From Mycobacterium terramassiliense (lineage in GTDB: Bacteria > Actinomycetota > Actinomycetes > Mycobacteriales > Mycobacteriaceae): a stretch of DNA of 64,000 nucleotides. Both the position numbers and the translations under genes were made by a program. This document shows, piece by piece, positions 45,819 to 54,525 of this stretch; the stretch's first letter is position 1, and the number at the start of each line of letters is the position of its first letter. The notes under the pieces are model-generated. The model made no database searches. It was given only the letters and a program-made list of their open reading frames with translations, and was not told the DNA's origin. The stretch is from NCBI RefSeq assembly GCF_900157385.1, contig NZ_LT717700.1, positions 558,001 to 622,000 on the forward strand. Reading direction: 5' to 3'.

Positions 45819-46922
45819 ATGACACCCATGCATCCGGTGCGCACGCCGATGGGCGGCGAGGCCTGGCTGGTCACGGACTACGCCCAGGTGCGACGGTTGC
45901 TCGACGACGATCGCCTCGGTCGCTCCCATCGGAAGCCCGAAACGGCCTCGCGCACGGGGGAATCCGCGCTGTTCGGTGGCCCGCTGGGCGACTTCGACAC
46001 CGAGGATGCCGACCACGCGCGGATGCGGGCGCTGCTGCAGCCCCATTTCTCGCTCCGGCACCTGCGGTCGCTGGAACCCAGGGTCGCGGCGCTCACCGCC
46101 GGCCTGTTGGACGACCTGGCGAATCAGGGCCCCCCGGCCGATCTGCTCGCGCGGCTGGCGGTGCCGCTGCCGATCCTCGTGATCTGCGAACTGCTCGGGG
46201 TGCCGTATTCCGACCGCGATCAGTTCCGCGCGTGGGCGGAGGAAGCCGGCAACGTGCGCGACCACGCCCGCTCCGAGCGCGGGCTGGCCGAACTGTTCGA
46301 TTACGGCCGCGGGTTGGTCGAGCGGAAGCGCACCCAGCCCGGCGACGACGTGATATCGCGGCTGTGCGCGACCGACGGTGTCTCCGACGAGGAGGCCGCC
46401 ATGATGTCGATGTTCCTGCTGTTCGCCGGGCATGAGACCACGGTGGTCCAGATCGGGCTCGGAACAATGCTTTTGCTCACCCATCGCGATCAGTGGCAGG
46501 CGCTCGTCGATGACCCTGCGCGGATCCCGCACGCCGTCGAGGAGCTGTTGCGGGCGGCGGAGAGCGGCGGCGGGGTGGGCGGTGTTCCTCGCTACGCGCG
46601 CACCGACTTCGACATCGAGGGCGTCACCATCCACGCCGGAGATCTCGTGCTCCTGGACATCGGAGCCGCCAACCACGACCCGGCGGCGTTCGCTCACCCC
46701 GAACGAGTCGACGTCGCCCGCAAGGAGACCGCCCACCTCACGTTCGGGCACGGCGCACGTTACTGCATCGGGGCCCCGCTGGCGCGCATAGAACTCAAAA
46801 CGGTCTTCGGGCAATTGATTCCACGATTCCCGTCCATGCGCCTGACCGTCGATCCCGCAACGCTGCCCACGCGGCGCGACGTGCTCGCCGGTGGCCTCGT
46901 CGAACTTCCGGTGTCCTGGTGA
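45819..46922 (+). CDS. cytochrome P450
   Basis: A 367-residue bacterial class I P450, a little short at the N-terminus. I-helix oxygen site FAGHETTVVQ near residue 205, K-helix ExxR in EELLRAAES, and the heme loop FGHGARYCIGAPLAR with the iron ligand Cys316. Substrate is unknown. No ferredoxin gene is adjacent. Its stop overlaps the next gene as GTGA, so P450 and the peroxiredoxin-like protein are translated together. Regulated by the divergent TetR through the operator at 45775. Confidence 0.93.
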   Translation: MTPMHPVRTPMGGEAWLVTDYAQVRRLLDDDRLGRSHRKPETASRTGESALFGGPLGDFDTEDADHARMRALLQPHFSLRHLRSLEPRVAALTAGLLDDLANQGPPADLLARLAVPLPILVICELLGVPYSDRDQFRAWAEEAGNVRDHARSERGLAELFDYGRGLVERKRTQPGDDVISRLCATDGVSDEEAAMMSMFLLFAGHETTVVQIGLGTMLLLTHRDQWQALVDDPARIPHAVEELLRAAESGGGVGGVPRYARTDFDIEGVTIHAGDLVLLDIGAANHDPAAFAHPERVDVARKETAHLTFGHGARYCIGAPLARIELKTVFGQLIPRFPSMRLTVDPATLPTRRDVLAGGLVELPVSW

Positions 46923-47431
46923 GGCTCGTCGCACCGCGCGAGGTGCTCAGCGTTTGTGGCGAGGCTGTCGCGATTCCGGATCCGAAGCGACGCGTCCATC
47001 TGCAGTTTCGGCGCTTCGCCGGCTGCCCCATCTGCAACGTTCACCTGCAGTCGATCGTCCGACGGCACGACGAGATCGCCGGTGCCGGGGTGCGCGAGGT
47101 CGTCGTATTCCACTCGACCGACGAGGAGTTGCGGCGCTATGTCGGCGAACTGCCGTTCGCGGTGATCGGCGACCCGGACAAGGCGCTCTACGCCGAGTTC
47201 GGCGTCGGCACCTCGCCGCGTTCCGTATTGCACCCCCGCGCACTGGCAGCGGCGATCCGCGGTGGGATGGGCACGGTAAACATGCATCCGACCGGCGGCC
47301 ATCTGGGGTTGCCGGCCGACTTTTTGATCGGCCCGGACGGCCGGGTCCTGGCCTGCAAGCGCGGCCGCCACGCCAACGACCAGTGGACGGTTGACGAGGT
47401 GCTGGCCTACGCAGGCAGCGCGAACGCCTGA
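46919..47431 (+). CDS. peroxiredoxin-like (AhpC/TSA-type) protein
   Basis: A 170-residue thioredoxin-fold protein. The active site is FAGCPICNVHL with Cys36 and Cys39, a CxxC rather than the single peroxidatic Cys with Pro-Thr of classical peroxiredoxins. The fold ends in PADFLIGPDGRVLACKRG. Members are called peroxiredoxin-like; they may reduce peroxides or act as thiol-disulfide reductants. GTG 46919 overlaps the P450 stop. It might protect against peroxide leaked by the P450; this is inference. Its last 25 bases overlap the convergent HxlR gene. Confidence 0.87.
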   Translation: MRLVAPREVLSVCGEAVAIPDPKRRVHLQFRRFAGCPICNVHLQSIVRRHDEIAGAGVREVVVFHSTDEELRRYVGELPFAVIGDPDKALYAEFGVGTSPRSVLHPRALAAAIRGGMGTVNMHPTGGHLGLPADFLIGPDGRVLACKRGRHANDQWTVDEVLAYAGSANA

Positions 47432-48054
47432 CGCACCGCGCGAACCGCCTCGGGGTCGCCTTTGAATTCGACGCGCCGCAGCGCCGCCTTGCGTTTGGCC
47501 TCGCTCGGCCCGAGGCGGGCGGTGACCAGGTCCGCGGCGCTGGCGGTCAGCGTCACCGAGGGCTCGCCGCGAGCGCCGGCGAGCCGACCCTGCGTCACCG
47601 CGAATTCGAAACGGCGGCCGTCGATTTCGATGCGAATCGTCGCTTCCAGGCCGGCTGCGCCACCCGAATCGAAGCCGAGCAGGAAGCCGGCCAGAAATCC
47701 GTTCAGTGGCGATGCCGGGCCGTCCCCGATCGGGTCCAGCCTGTCCAGCCCGAACCACGCGAAGCTGCGCAACACCGGCAGCACGCGCTGCCAGCCCATG
47801 TCGGAAAGCGTGTACACGGTGCGCCCGATCGGGGCGGGCAGATCGGTCCGGTCGATCACCCCGGCCTCTTGTAATTCCTTGAGGCGCTCGGCGAGCAGAT
47901 TGGTCGCGATCCCGGGCAACGCGTCGCGCAGGTCCCCGTATCGGCGGGGTCCGCCGACCAGCTCGCGCAGGATCAGCAGCGTCCACCGCTCGCCGAGGAC
48001 GTCGAGGCCGCGCGCGATCGGGCAGTTCTGGTTGTAGTTCCTGCGGGAAGCCAC
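47407..48054 (-). CDS. HxlR-type regulator with C-terminal SCP2-like domain
   Basis: A 215-residue DNA-binding protein. Residues 1-100 form the HxlR winged helix: NCPIARGLDVLGERWTLLILREL (split), GGPRRYGDLRDALPGIATNLLAERLKEL (split). Cys11 in NCPIA is the conserved redox-sensing residue of HypR/QorR/YodB relatives. The C-terminal half (about 120-215) looks like an SCP2-like sterol-carrier fold. It is divergent from an MFS exporter gene (79 bases between starts, AT-rich), so it probably controls that operon. No clear palindrome could be picked out in the gap. Confidence 0.88.
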   Translation of the reverse strand: MASRRNYNQNCPIARGLDVLGERWTLLILRELVGGPRRYGDLRDALPGIATNLLAERLKELQEAGVIDRTDLPAPIGRTVYTLSDMGWQRVLPVLRSFAWFGLDRLDPIGDGPASPLNGFLAGFLLGFDSGGAAGLEATIRIEIDGRRFEFAVTQGRLAGARGEPSVTLTASAADLVTARLGPSEAKRKAALRRVEFKGDPEAVRAVRQAFALPA

Positions 48055-48133
48055 CAGGCCAGCCTACCTGCGGAAGACATCTTTTTCAACTTACTACTTG
48101 ATTTATTTGTCTATTAGCTTTAGCGTCTTGTCC

Positions 48134-49669
48134 ATGCGTACAGACCCGCTATTCCGGAACCGGCCGATCGCCGCGCTGGGTGTCATCTGCCTCGGCGTCT
48201 TCGTCATCAGCGTCGACGCCACCATCGTCAACGTCGCGCTGCCAACCCTGTCGCGCGAACTCGGCGCCGACACCGCCCAGCTGCAATGGATCGTCGACGC
48301 CTACACCCTGGTCATGTCGGGCCTGCTGCTCTCGGCCGGCAGCCTGTCCGACCGCTTCGGCAGGCGGGGGTCGCTGAGCCTGGGCTTGGCCCTGTTCGCC
48401 CTGACTTCCGGTGTTGCGGCACAGGTGAATTCGGCCGACGCGCTGATCGCGGCCCGCGCCGCGATGGGTGTGGGCGCGGCGGTGATCTTCCCGACCACCC
48501 TGGGGCTGATCACCAACATCTTCACCGACCCGGGGCCGCGCGCCAAGGCCATCGGGCTGTGGGCCGCGATGGTGGGTGTCGGGGTGGCCGTGGGACCGAT
48601 CAGCGGGGGCTGGCTGCTCGCCCACTTCTGGTGGGGCTCGATCTTCATGGTGAACATTCCGATCGCGGCACTGGCCATCCTCGGCGGCGCCTTGTTCGTC
48701 CCGACCTCGCGCGACCCGGCGGCGCCCCGCATCGACGTCGGCGGCCTGGTCCTGTCGACCGCGGGAATCACGACGCTGGTCTACACGGTGATCGAGGCGC
48801 CCACCTGGGGGTGGACCAACGTCCGGACCGCGGCCGGGTTTGCGCTCGCCACAGTCGTTCTCGCCGGGTTCGCCGCGTGGGAACGGCGCAGCACCCACCC
48901 GATGCTGGACGTATCCGTGTTCGGCAACCGCCGGTTCTCAGGCGGCAGCCTGGCGGTGACCGCCGGCTTTTTGACGCTGTTCGGCTTCATCTTCGTCATC
49001 ACCCAGTACTTCCAATTCATCAAGGACTACACGGCATTTCAGGCCGGCGTGCGCCTGCTGCCCGTCGCCGCCTCGATCGCGCTGGCCAGCATCGCGGGTC
49101 CCCGGTTGGTGGAACGGGTCGGCACCACCGCCGTGGTCGCCGCCGGCCTGACCGTCTTCGCCGCCGGGCTGGCCTGGGCATCCACCGCCGACGCCGCGAC
49201 GCCGTACACCCAGATCGGCGTGCAGATGCTGCTGCTCGGCGGCGGACTCGGCCTGACCGTTTCGCCGGCCACCGAGGCCATCATGGGATCGCTGTCCGCC
49301 GACAAGGCCGGCATCGGCTCAGCCGTCAACGACACGACCCGCGAACTCGGCGGCACCCTCGGCGTGGCCATCGCCGGCAGCATCTTCGCGTCGGTGTACT
49401 CCGGGCGGCTCGGCACCACGGCCTTGCCGGGCTTGCCCGCCGAGGCCATGCGGCACTCGATGGCGTTGGCGCACACCGTGATCCAGCGACTGCCCGCGCA
49501 ACAGGCGGGCTACGTCCGCGGCGCCGTCAATCATGCGTTCCTGGACGGCCTACAGGTGAGCTCGCTGGTCTGCGCCGGCATCGCGCTGGGCGCGGCGATC
49601 GTCGTGGCCTGGCTCTTGCCGGCACGCGCGCCGCAAGAGGATCCGTCCCCCGCACTGGCCACGACCTAA
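48134..49669 (+). CDS. MFS transporter, DHA2 (EmrB/QacA) family
   Basis: A 511-residue drug:H+ antiporter with about 14 membrane helices. Motif A is SDRFGRRGSL after TM2, the DHA2 motif LDATIVNVALP appears as VDATIVNVALPTL in TM1, and the antiporter motif C GVGVAVGPISGGWLL is in TM5. ATG 48134 (MRTDPLFRNRPIAALG) is preceded by a rare AT-rich stretch. It leads an operon with two methyltransferases and a hydrolase. Export of a toxic or self-made small molecule is inferred. Regulated probably by the divergent HxlR protein. Confidence 0.93.
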   Translation: MRTDPLFRNRPIAALGVICLGVFVISVDATIVNVALPTLSRELGADTAQLQWIVDAYTLVMSGLLLSAGSLSDRFGRRGSLSLGLALFALTSGVAAQVNSADALIAARAAMGVGAAVIFPTTLGLITNIFTDPGPRAKAIGLWAAMVGVGVAVGPISGGWLLAHFWWGSIFMVNIPIAALAILGGALFVPTSRDPAAPRIDVGGLVLSTAGITTLVYTVIEAPTWGWTNVRTAAGFALATVVLAGFAAWERRSTHPMLDVSVFGNRRFSGGSLAVTAGFLTLFGFIFVITQYFQFIKDYTAFQAGVRLLPVAASIALASIAGPRLVERVGTTAVVAAGLTVFAAGLAWASTADAATPYTQIGVQMLLLGGGLGLTVSPATEAIMGSLSADKAGIGSAVNDTTRELGGTLGVAIAGSIFASVYSGRLGTTALPGLPAEAMRHSMALAHTVIQRLPAQQAGYVRGAVNHAFLDGLQVSSLVCAGIALGAAIVVAWLLPARAPQEDPSPALATT

Positions 49670-49698
49670 TACCCCCGACGAAGAAAGGCACGAAAAGC

Positions 49699-50535
49699 AT
49701 GACCACAACGCCATCCGCCGCAGCGAGCGGCAGCACATATGTCCTGGGGCACGCCGACGCCGAGGTGCAGCGGCTGCTCCTGCAGGGCCGGCTGTACGAC
49801 CGCTACACCGAGCACGCGCTGCGCGTCGCCGGGCTGCGGCCGGGCATGCGGGTGCTCGATATCGGCAGCGGGCCGGGTGACGTGTCGTTCGTCGCCGCCC
49901 GGCTCGTCGGTACCGCGGGAAGCGTCCTGGGAGTGGACGCCGCTCCCCAGATGGTCGAGCTGGCCCGCGCCCGCGCCGCCGAACAGGGCCTGTCCACGGT
50001 GCATTTCATCCACTCCGCAATCGACTCGATCGAACTGGACGAGCCCGTCGACGCGATCATCGGCCGGTTGATCCTGATGCACCTGCCCGATCCGGCCGCC
50101 GCGCTACGACGGCTCAGCTCGTTCGTGCGACCCGGCGGCGTGATCGCGTTCTCCGAGAACGACATCGCCGCGGCGTACACCGTTCCGGACCTTCCGCTGT
50201 TCGGCCAGGTGATAGGCGGCATCGTGCGAGCCTTCGAGGCCATGGGGCTCAGCGGGCGGTTCGGCACCACGCTGCACGCGATCTTCGCCGACGCCGGCCT
50301 GGGCACGCCCCGGCTGACGCTCGGCGCCCCGGTCGGCACGGCGGACGATGCCGACATCCTGGCCTACGCCGCGGAGGTCTGGCGGCTGGTGTCCCCCATC
50401 GAACAACAGGGCGGCTTCGCCATCGACGAGGTCGCCGACATCGACAACTTCGTGCCGCGCTTCCGCGAGCAGGCACTCGCGGCCGACGCCCTCATTACGA
50501 TGCCCCCCATCATCACGGCGTGGGTGCGGAAATGA
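49699..50535 (+). CDS. SAM-dependent methyltransferase (class I)
   Basis: A 278-residue class I methyltransferase. SAM site motif I VLDIGSGPGDVSFVAARL (about 51-68), motif II acid in GVDAAPQMVELAR, motif [23 protein letters not shown] (split). ATG 49699 follows the aagaaagg ribosome site by several bases. The N-terminal YDRYTEHALRVAGLRPGMR is typical of small-molecule or quinone-type enzymes. It lies 29 bases after the MFS gene and overlaps the next methyltransferase by 4 bases. The acceptor is unknown. Confidence 0.9.
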   Translation: MTTTPSAAASGSTYVLGHADAEVQRLLLQGRLYDRYTEHALRVAGLRPGMRVLDIGSGPGDVSFVAARLVGTAGSVLGVDAAPQMVELARARAAEQGLSTVHFIHSAIDSIELDEPVDAIIGRLILMHLPDPAAALRRLSSFVRPGGVIAFSENDIAAAYTVPDLPLFGQVIGGIVRAFEAMGLSGRFGTTLHAIFADAGLGTPRLTLGAPVGTADDADILAYAAEVWRLVSPIEQQGGFAIDEVADIDNFVPRFREQALAADALITMPPIITAWVRK

Positions 50536-51353
50536 GCAACGCAATCCAGGAGCAGTATTCGACCGGCCTGTCGCGCGCCAACATCGAGCGTGCGCTGCGC
50601 TCCGCCGGGAAGGACCTCGATCGCCTCGCACCCGCCGACCTGGCGCTGTTGGAGGACTTCCACACCATGGGCCGCATCGCCACCGCCCAGCTGGTGGACC
50701 TGGCGCAGATCACCGGCCAGAGCGCGGTGCTCGACGCCGGCAGCGGGGTCGGTGGCACCGCCCGCTACGTCGCCGACCGGTACGGCTGCGAGGTCACCGC
50801 CGTCGACCTGACCGACGAGTACTGCGACACGAACCGCTGGCTCAATCGCCTTGTCGGCCTCGACCGCCTCATTTCGGTTCACCGCGCCGACGTCACCGAG
50901 TTGCCCTTCGCCGACGCCACCTTCGACGTCGCCGTCAGCCAGCACGTCCAAATGAACATCCCCGACAAGGCGCGCCTGTACGCCGAGGCGCGGCGGGTAC
51001 TCCAGGATGGCGGGCGGCTTGCGTTGTGGGACATCACGATTGAAAGACCCGGGACGCTCGGAGACGGCGACGAGCTCGACTACCCGCTGCCCTGGGCCGA
51101 CCACCCGGACAACAGCCACCTGGCCACTCCCGACGAATTGCGCGCCGCCGTCGAGTCCGCCGGGTTCACCGTCGACCGCTGGAACGACCTCACCGAGGAT
51201 GCGGCCGCGATCATGCGGACCGTCCTGGCCCAACCCGCCAATCCGCTGGGCCTGCACGCCTTCGTCACCGACTTCCAGCGGAAGGCCGAGAACCTCACCA
51301 CCGCGCTGGCGGACGGACGGCTTCGGGCCGTCCAGGCCGTGGCCAAAGTTTGA
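50532..51353 (+). CDS. SAM-dependent methyltransferase (sarcosine/dimethylglycine-type)
   Basis: A 273-residue class I methyltransferase. Motif I VLDAGSGVGGTARYVADRYGC (split), motif II AVDLTDEYC, motif III VSQHVQMNIPDKARLYAEARRVL (split). This pattern is common to dimethylglycine, tocopherol and rebeccamycin-sugar methyltransferases. ATG 50532 overlaps the previous stop as ATGA. The substrate is unknown; two dissimilar methyltransferases in tandem suggest two methylation steps or two substrates. It is followed directly by the hydrolase gene. Confidence 0.9.
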   Translation: MSNAIQEQYSTGLSRANIERALRSAGKDLDRLAPADLALLEDFHTMGRIATAQLVDLAQITGQSAVLDAGSGVGGTARYVADRYGCEVTAVDLTDEYCDTNRWLNRLVGLDRLISVHRADVTELPFADATFDVAVSQHVQMNIPDKARLYAEARRVLQDGGRLALWDITIERPGTLGDGDELDYPLPWADHPDNSHLATPDELRAAVESAGFTVDRWNDLTEDAAAIMRTVLAQPANPLGLHAFVTDFQRKAENLTTALADGRLRAVQAVAKV

Positions 51354-51358
51354 GCGCC

Positions 51359-52243
51359 ATGCGGACCCACGACGTTCCGGACCAGCGCTACACGCTCACC
51401 TGGAGCGGCGGGCGCGGCGCGGTCACGTTCCTCCCGCGCTCCGACGGCACCCGGTTGCGCTACTACCAGGCGGGAACCGGCCCCCCGCTCGTCCTGCTCC
51501 ATACCGTGCGCACCCAGCTGGACTACTTCCGTCGTGTGATACCCGCGCTGTGGGACGAGTTCACGCTCTACGCGCTCGATCTGCCCGGTATGGGTTGGTC
51601 CGACATCGTGCCCGGCGCCCGGTACGGCGAACCCGAATTACGCGCCGCCATCGTAGAATTCATCACGGCGCTCGACCTGAATCACGTCACTTTGGCCGGC
51701 GAATCGATGGGGGGCGCGCTCGCGCTGTTGGCCTCGATCGAGCTCAAGGACCGGGTGCGCAACGTGGTGGCCTTCAACCCCTACGACTACCCGAGCGGCC
51801 TGGAACGCGGCAACTGGTTTGCCCGCCTGATCGGGACGGGCGTCCGCCTGCCCGGATCGGGGCCCATCTTCGCGCGCCTGGAAAACCGGCCCATCCTCGA
51901 AGGCGTGCTGCGGGGCGGTTTCGCCGACCACCACGCGTTGCCGAAGGACCTGGTTGCCGAACTGCGCCGAAGCGGCCGGCGGCCCGGCTATCCCAGGGTG
52001 AACCGGGCCATCATGCGCATCCTCACCGGGCTGATCGACGCGAAAAGCCGCTACGCGCAGGTGGAGACACCGGTCACGTTGGTCTACAGCGAGCACGATT
52101 GGTCGCGCCCGGCGGATCGCGAGCAGGTCGCACGCCTACTCGGTGTCCGGGCCATCACGGTGGGCGGCGCGGGCCATTTCTCGGCCCTCGAACGCCCGAC
52201 CGACATGGTCCGCATCATCCGGGACGGCCGACCCGGTTCATGA
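51359..52243 (+). CDS. alpha/beta hydrolase
   Basis: A 294-residue alpha/beta-hydrolase-fold protein. Oxyanion region VLLHTVRTQLDYF, nucleophile elbow GESMGGALALL, acid VYSEHDWSRP and His in GAGHFSALERP. All catalytic-triad parts are present. ATG 51359 is used; a TTG at 51350 overlapping the methyltransferase stop would add three residues. It ends the MFS-MT-MT-hydrolase operon or is followed by a decayed gene. Substrate unknown, likely an ester or lactone. Confidence 0.9.
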   Translation: MRTHDVPDQRYTLTWSGGRGAVTFLPRSDGTRLRYYQAGTGPPLVLLHTVRTQLDYFRRVIPALWDEFTLYALDLPGMGWSDIVPGARYGEPELRAAIVEFITALDLNHVTLAGESMGGALALLASIELKDRVRNVVAFNPYDYPSGLERGNWFARLIGTGVRLPGSGPIFARLENRPILEGVLRGGFADHHALPKDLVAELRRSGRRPGYPRVNRAIMRILTGLIDAKSRYAQVETPVTLVYSEHDWSRPADREQVARLLGVRAITVGGAGHFSALERPTDMVRIIRDGRPGS

Positions 52244-52571
52244 ACCAAAGCCGCGCGAGGGCGTGGCTGCCGGTGATCCGGTCGACCGCCATCGGGACCT
52301 GCTGTTCTTCGTGCCCGACCTCTTGTTGGCGGTGACTCGCCGACCCGCTCTTCGACTGGGACGCCGCTCGACCCATTCGCCAACCGACTCCTCCTCGACT
52401 TCGACCCCTCCGGGAACGCCGCGCACTTCGGCGCGACGCTCACCATGGCCACCGCGATGCGCGACGAGCACCGCAGCGCGCCGGCGTGGTCGTGCTCGGG
52501 CTGCTCACGGCCGTCCGGTGGCCGCACGCCGGCCTCGGCCCTGCGCGACCGCGCTCTCGCGGCGCGGGCGA
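52240..52571 (+). pseudogene. possible decayed gene after the hydrolase
   Basis: This 330-base gap holds no intact gene. ATG 52240 overlaps the hydrolase stop as ATGA, as the other junctions of this operon do, but the frame ends after 31 codons. Protein-like stretches continue in other frames: DLLFFVPDLLLAV, then FANRLLLDFDPSGNAAHFGA and ATLTMATAMRDEHRS, then GVVVLGLLTAVRWPHAG. Several frameshifts in one old gene would explain this. No family was recognised. Confidence 0.3.
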
Positions 52572-53687
52572 CTAGGACGACGGGATCGCGGCCCGGCCAA
52601 ACCGATATTGGGCGGGGTCAGCCGACGGGTCGTGCTCGTTGTGCCACACTGCCGACTCGCCCGAATACCGGGGCCGCGCAGGCTGGGGATGCTGCTGGCG
52701 CCGGTCGAAGCGATCGAGCCGGTGCGCCGGTATCAACCCGGTCAACATGAGATTTCCGATCTCGCGCAGCACTTTTCCCGCGGTGCGCCGGGTGTCCGCC
52801 GCTTTGACGTAGCGGCGCGCGACGGTGAGAAAGTCTTCGGGTTCGACCCCGGTGACATCACGCACATGAGTGGTCGGTCCGCCCACCTCCCAGCTGCCCA
52901 GGGCGGTCTCGGGCAGGTAATGGCGCAAGCCGGACTCGAAGTACATGTCGGCGCCGAGTCGCTTGGCGTTCAGGCGCACCGCTCGCATGAACATCCACGG
53001 GGGAATTTCCATGAGCCGGACCGGGCGGCCCAACGCCTCGCTCACCGCGTCGGCAACGTCGGCACCGGACAACAGCTTTGGCCCGGTTGGACGGTAGGCG
53101 CGACCGTCATGGCGGTGCGGGTCGAGCAACGCGCCCACCGCGACCCGGGCGATGTCCTCGTTGGACGGGGGCGCGTTCAGTCGTCCCCCGGTCCTTGGCG
53201 TCGGCAACACCCCGAGTTGGGCCGCGACCGGCAGCACCTGGAAATAGTTGTCCGCGAAGAATCCGGGATCAACCGCGACGTGGGCGGTGTCGGGCAGCAA
53301 CTGAAACAGCTTGTCGGACAACCAGTGCTGGCGCGTCATCAGCGACGGATGCTCGGGGCTGGCCAGCCACTGACCCAACGCGACCACCGCCTCCACGCCG
53401 GCGCCGCGCGCGGCCACGGCAAAGGTGACCGCACTGTCGAGTGCGTGCGGGTGGTACGGAGGGTTGAAAAACAGTCGATCCACGCCGTCGACCGCGGCCC
53501 GAACCTGTTGGATGTCCAGCATATCCGCCACAACGACCTCGGCCCCCAAGGCGCGCAGCCGAGCGCTGCGCGCGTCGTCGCGACGCACCAATGCCCTCGT
53601 AGCAACGCCCTTTTCCAGTAATTGGGCCGCAACCGCGCCGCCAATCCTTCCCGTCGCGCCGGTGACCAGCACACGTGTGTTTTGCAT
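52572..53687 (-). CDS. NmrA-like NAD(P)-binding protein
   Basis: A 371-residue atypical SDR of the NmrA/HSCARG group. The cofactor loop is VLVTGATGRIGGAVAAQLL (about 6-24) with VRRDDARS for NADP choice, and the substrate domain covers about 130-280. Such proteins act as quinone or NADPH sensors or reductases. It is divergent from a TetR gene, with two matching operators between the starts, so it is the likely target of that regulator. Substrate unknown. Confidence 0.87.
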   Translation of the reverse strand: MQNTRVLVTGATGRIGGAVAAQLLEKGVATRALVRRDDARSARLRALGAEVVVADMLDIQQVRAAVDGVDRLFFNPPYHPHALDSAVTFAVAARGAGVEAVVALGQWLASPEHPSLMTRQHWLSDKLFQLLPDTAHVAVDPGFFADNYFQVLPVAAQLGVLPTPRTGGRLNAPPSNEDIARVAVGALLDPHRHDGRAYRPTGPKLLSGADVADAVSEALGRPVRLMEIPPWMFMRAVRLNAKRLGADMYFESGLRHYLPETALGSWEVGGPTTHVRDVTGVEPEDFLTVARRYVKAADTRRTAGKVLREIGNLMLTGLIPAHRLDRFDRRQQHPQPARPRYSGESAVWHNEHDPSADPAQYRFGRAAIPSS

Positions 53688-53716
53688 GGGAGTTCCTTCC
53701 TGTCAGATCCGCGACA

Positions 53717-53735
53717 ATGTGACCAATGGTTACAT
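53717..53735. promoter_or_regulatory. TetR operator 1 of the NmrA/TetR pair
   Basis: ATGTGACCAATGGTTACAT is a 19-base dyad with one mismatched pair, 29 bases before the NmrA-like gene start. Confidence 0.7.
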
Positions 53736-53753
53736 CTGCAGTATGCGGCCGAG

Positions 53754-53772
53754 ATGTGACCGTTGTCAACAT
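53754..53772. promoter_or_regulatory. TetR operator 2 of the NmrA/TetR pair
   Basis: ATGTGACCGTTGTCAACAT matches operator 1 at 15 of 19 positions and lies 37 bases away, 25 bases before the TetR ATG. The spacing of about 3.5 turns allows two dimers. Confidence 0.6.
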
Positions 53773-53797
53773 TGCGGTGACGTGAGATCGTGATGGC

Positions 53798-54421
53798 ATG
53801 AGTTCGCCCGGCACCCCCGCCAAAAAGGGCTACCACCACGGCGCATTGCACTCGGCCCTGATCGAGGCGAGCATCGCCTTGGCCCGCGAGGGCGGACCCG
53901 ATCGGGTGATCCTGCGTGAGGCGGCCCGGGCCGCCGGGGTGTCACACTCGGCCGCCTACCGCCACTTCGCCGACCGCGAGGAGCTGCTGGCCGAGGTGTC
54001 AAGCTATGCGCGCGGCGAGCTCGCCGCGCAAATGCGCCGACGCGTCAATCGCACGAGCGACCCCCGCAAGAGGCTGCGCGCGGTCGGCGCCGCGTATATC
54101 GACTTCGCGATGTCGGAGCCGGGACTGTTTCGCACCGCGTTCACCTCGCATCCCGCGACATCCCCCGGCGCGGAGCGCGATCAAGCGACAACGGGCCCGG
54201 ACCCTTTCGAGGTCCTCGGTCAAGTGCTCGACGAAGCCCAAGCCGCCGGTCTGCTGGATGCTCGCCGCAGGCCGGGGGCCGAGGTGGCCGCCTGGTCGGC
54301 GGTGCACGGCCTGGCCGGCCTGCTACTGGATGGACCGCTGCCCAGGAGCCCCGCGGCCGTCCGATTCGCGCGGGCCCAGGTGTTCGACCTCATCGAGCGC
54401 GGCTTGCTCAACGAGACGTAA
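53798..54421 (+). CDS. TetR/AcrR family regulator
   Basis: A 207-residue TetR protein. HTH about residues 14-60: HSALIEASIALAREGGPDRVILREAARAAGVSHSAAYRHFADREEL (split). The C-terminal domain (GAAYIDFAMSEPGLFRTAFTSHP) is of the WHG type. It is divergent from the NmrA-like oxidoreductase and twin dyads fill the gap, indicating self-repression and control of that gene. Confidence 0.92.
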   Translation: MSSPGTPAKKGYHHGALHSALIEASIALAREGGPDRVILREAARAAGVSHSAAYRHFADREELLAEVSSYARGELAAQMRRRVNRTSDPRKRLRAVGAAYIDFAMSEPGLFRTAFTSHPATSPGAERDQATTGPDPFEVLGQVLDEAQAAGLLDARRRPGAEVAAWSAVHGLAGLLLDGPLPRSPAAVRFARAQVFDLIERGLLNET

Positions 54422-54525
54422 GCGGCCTTCGCAAGGGCAGGCGACCATTGGCGGCACGCATCCCGGCATGGTGGAGTGGGTATCGCACCAAGTAGCCGCC
54501 CACCGCCGAGAGAGTGAGGTCCACC

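Noticed and set aside
48055..48133. HxlR operator in the AT-rich gap
   Set aside because: No convincing dyad was found; only AT-richness is clear.
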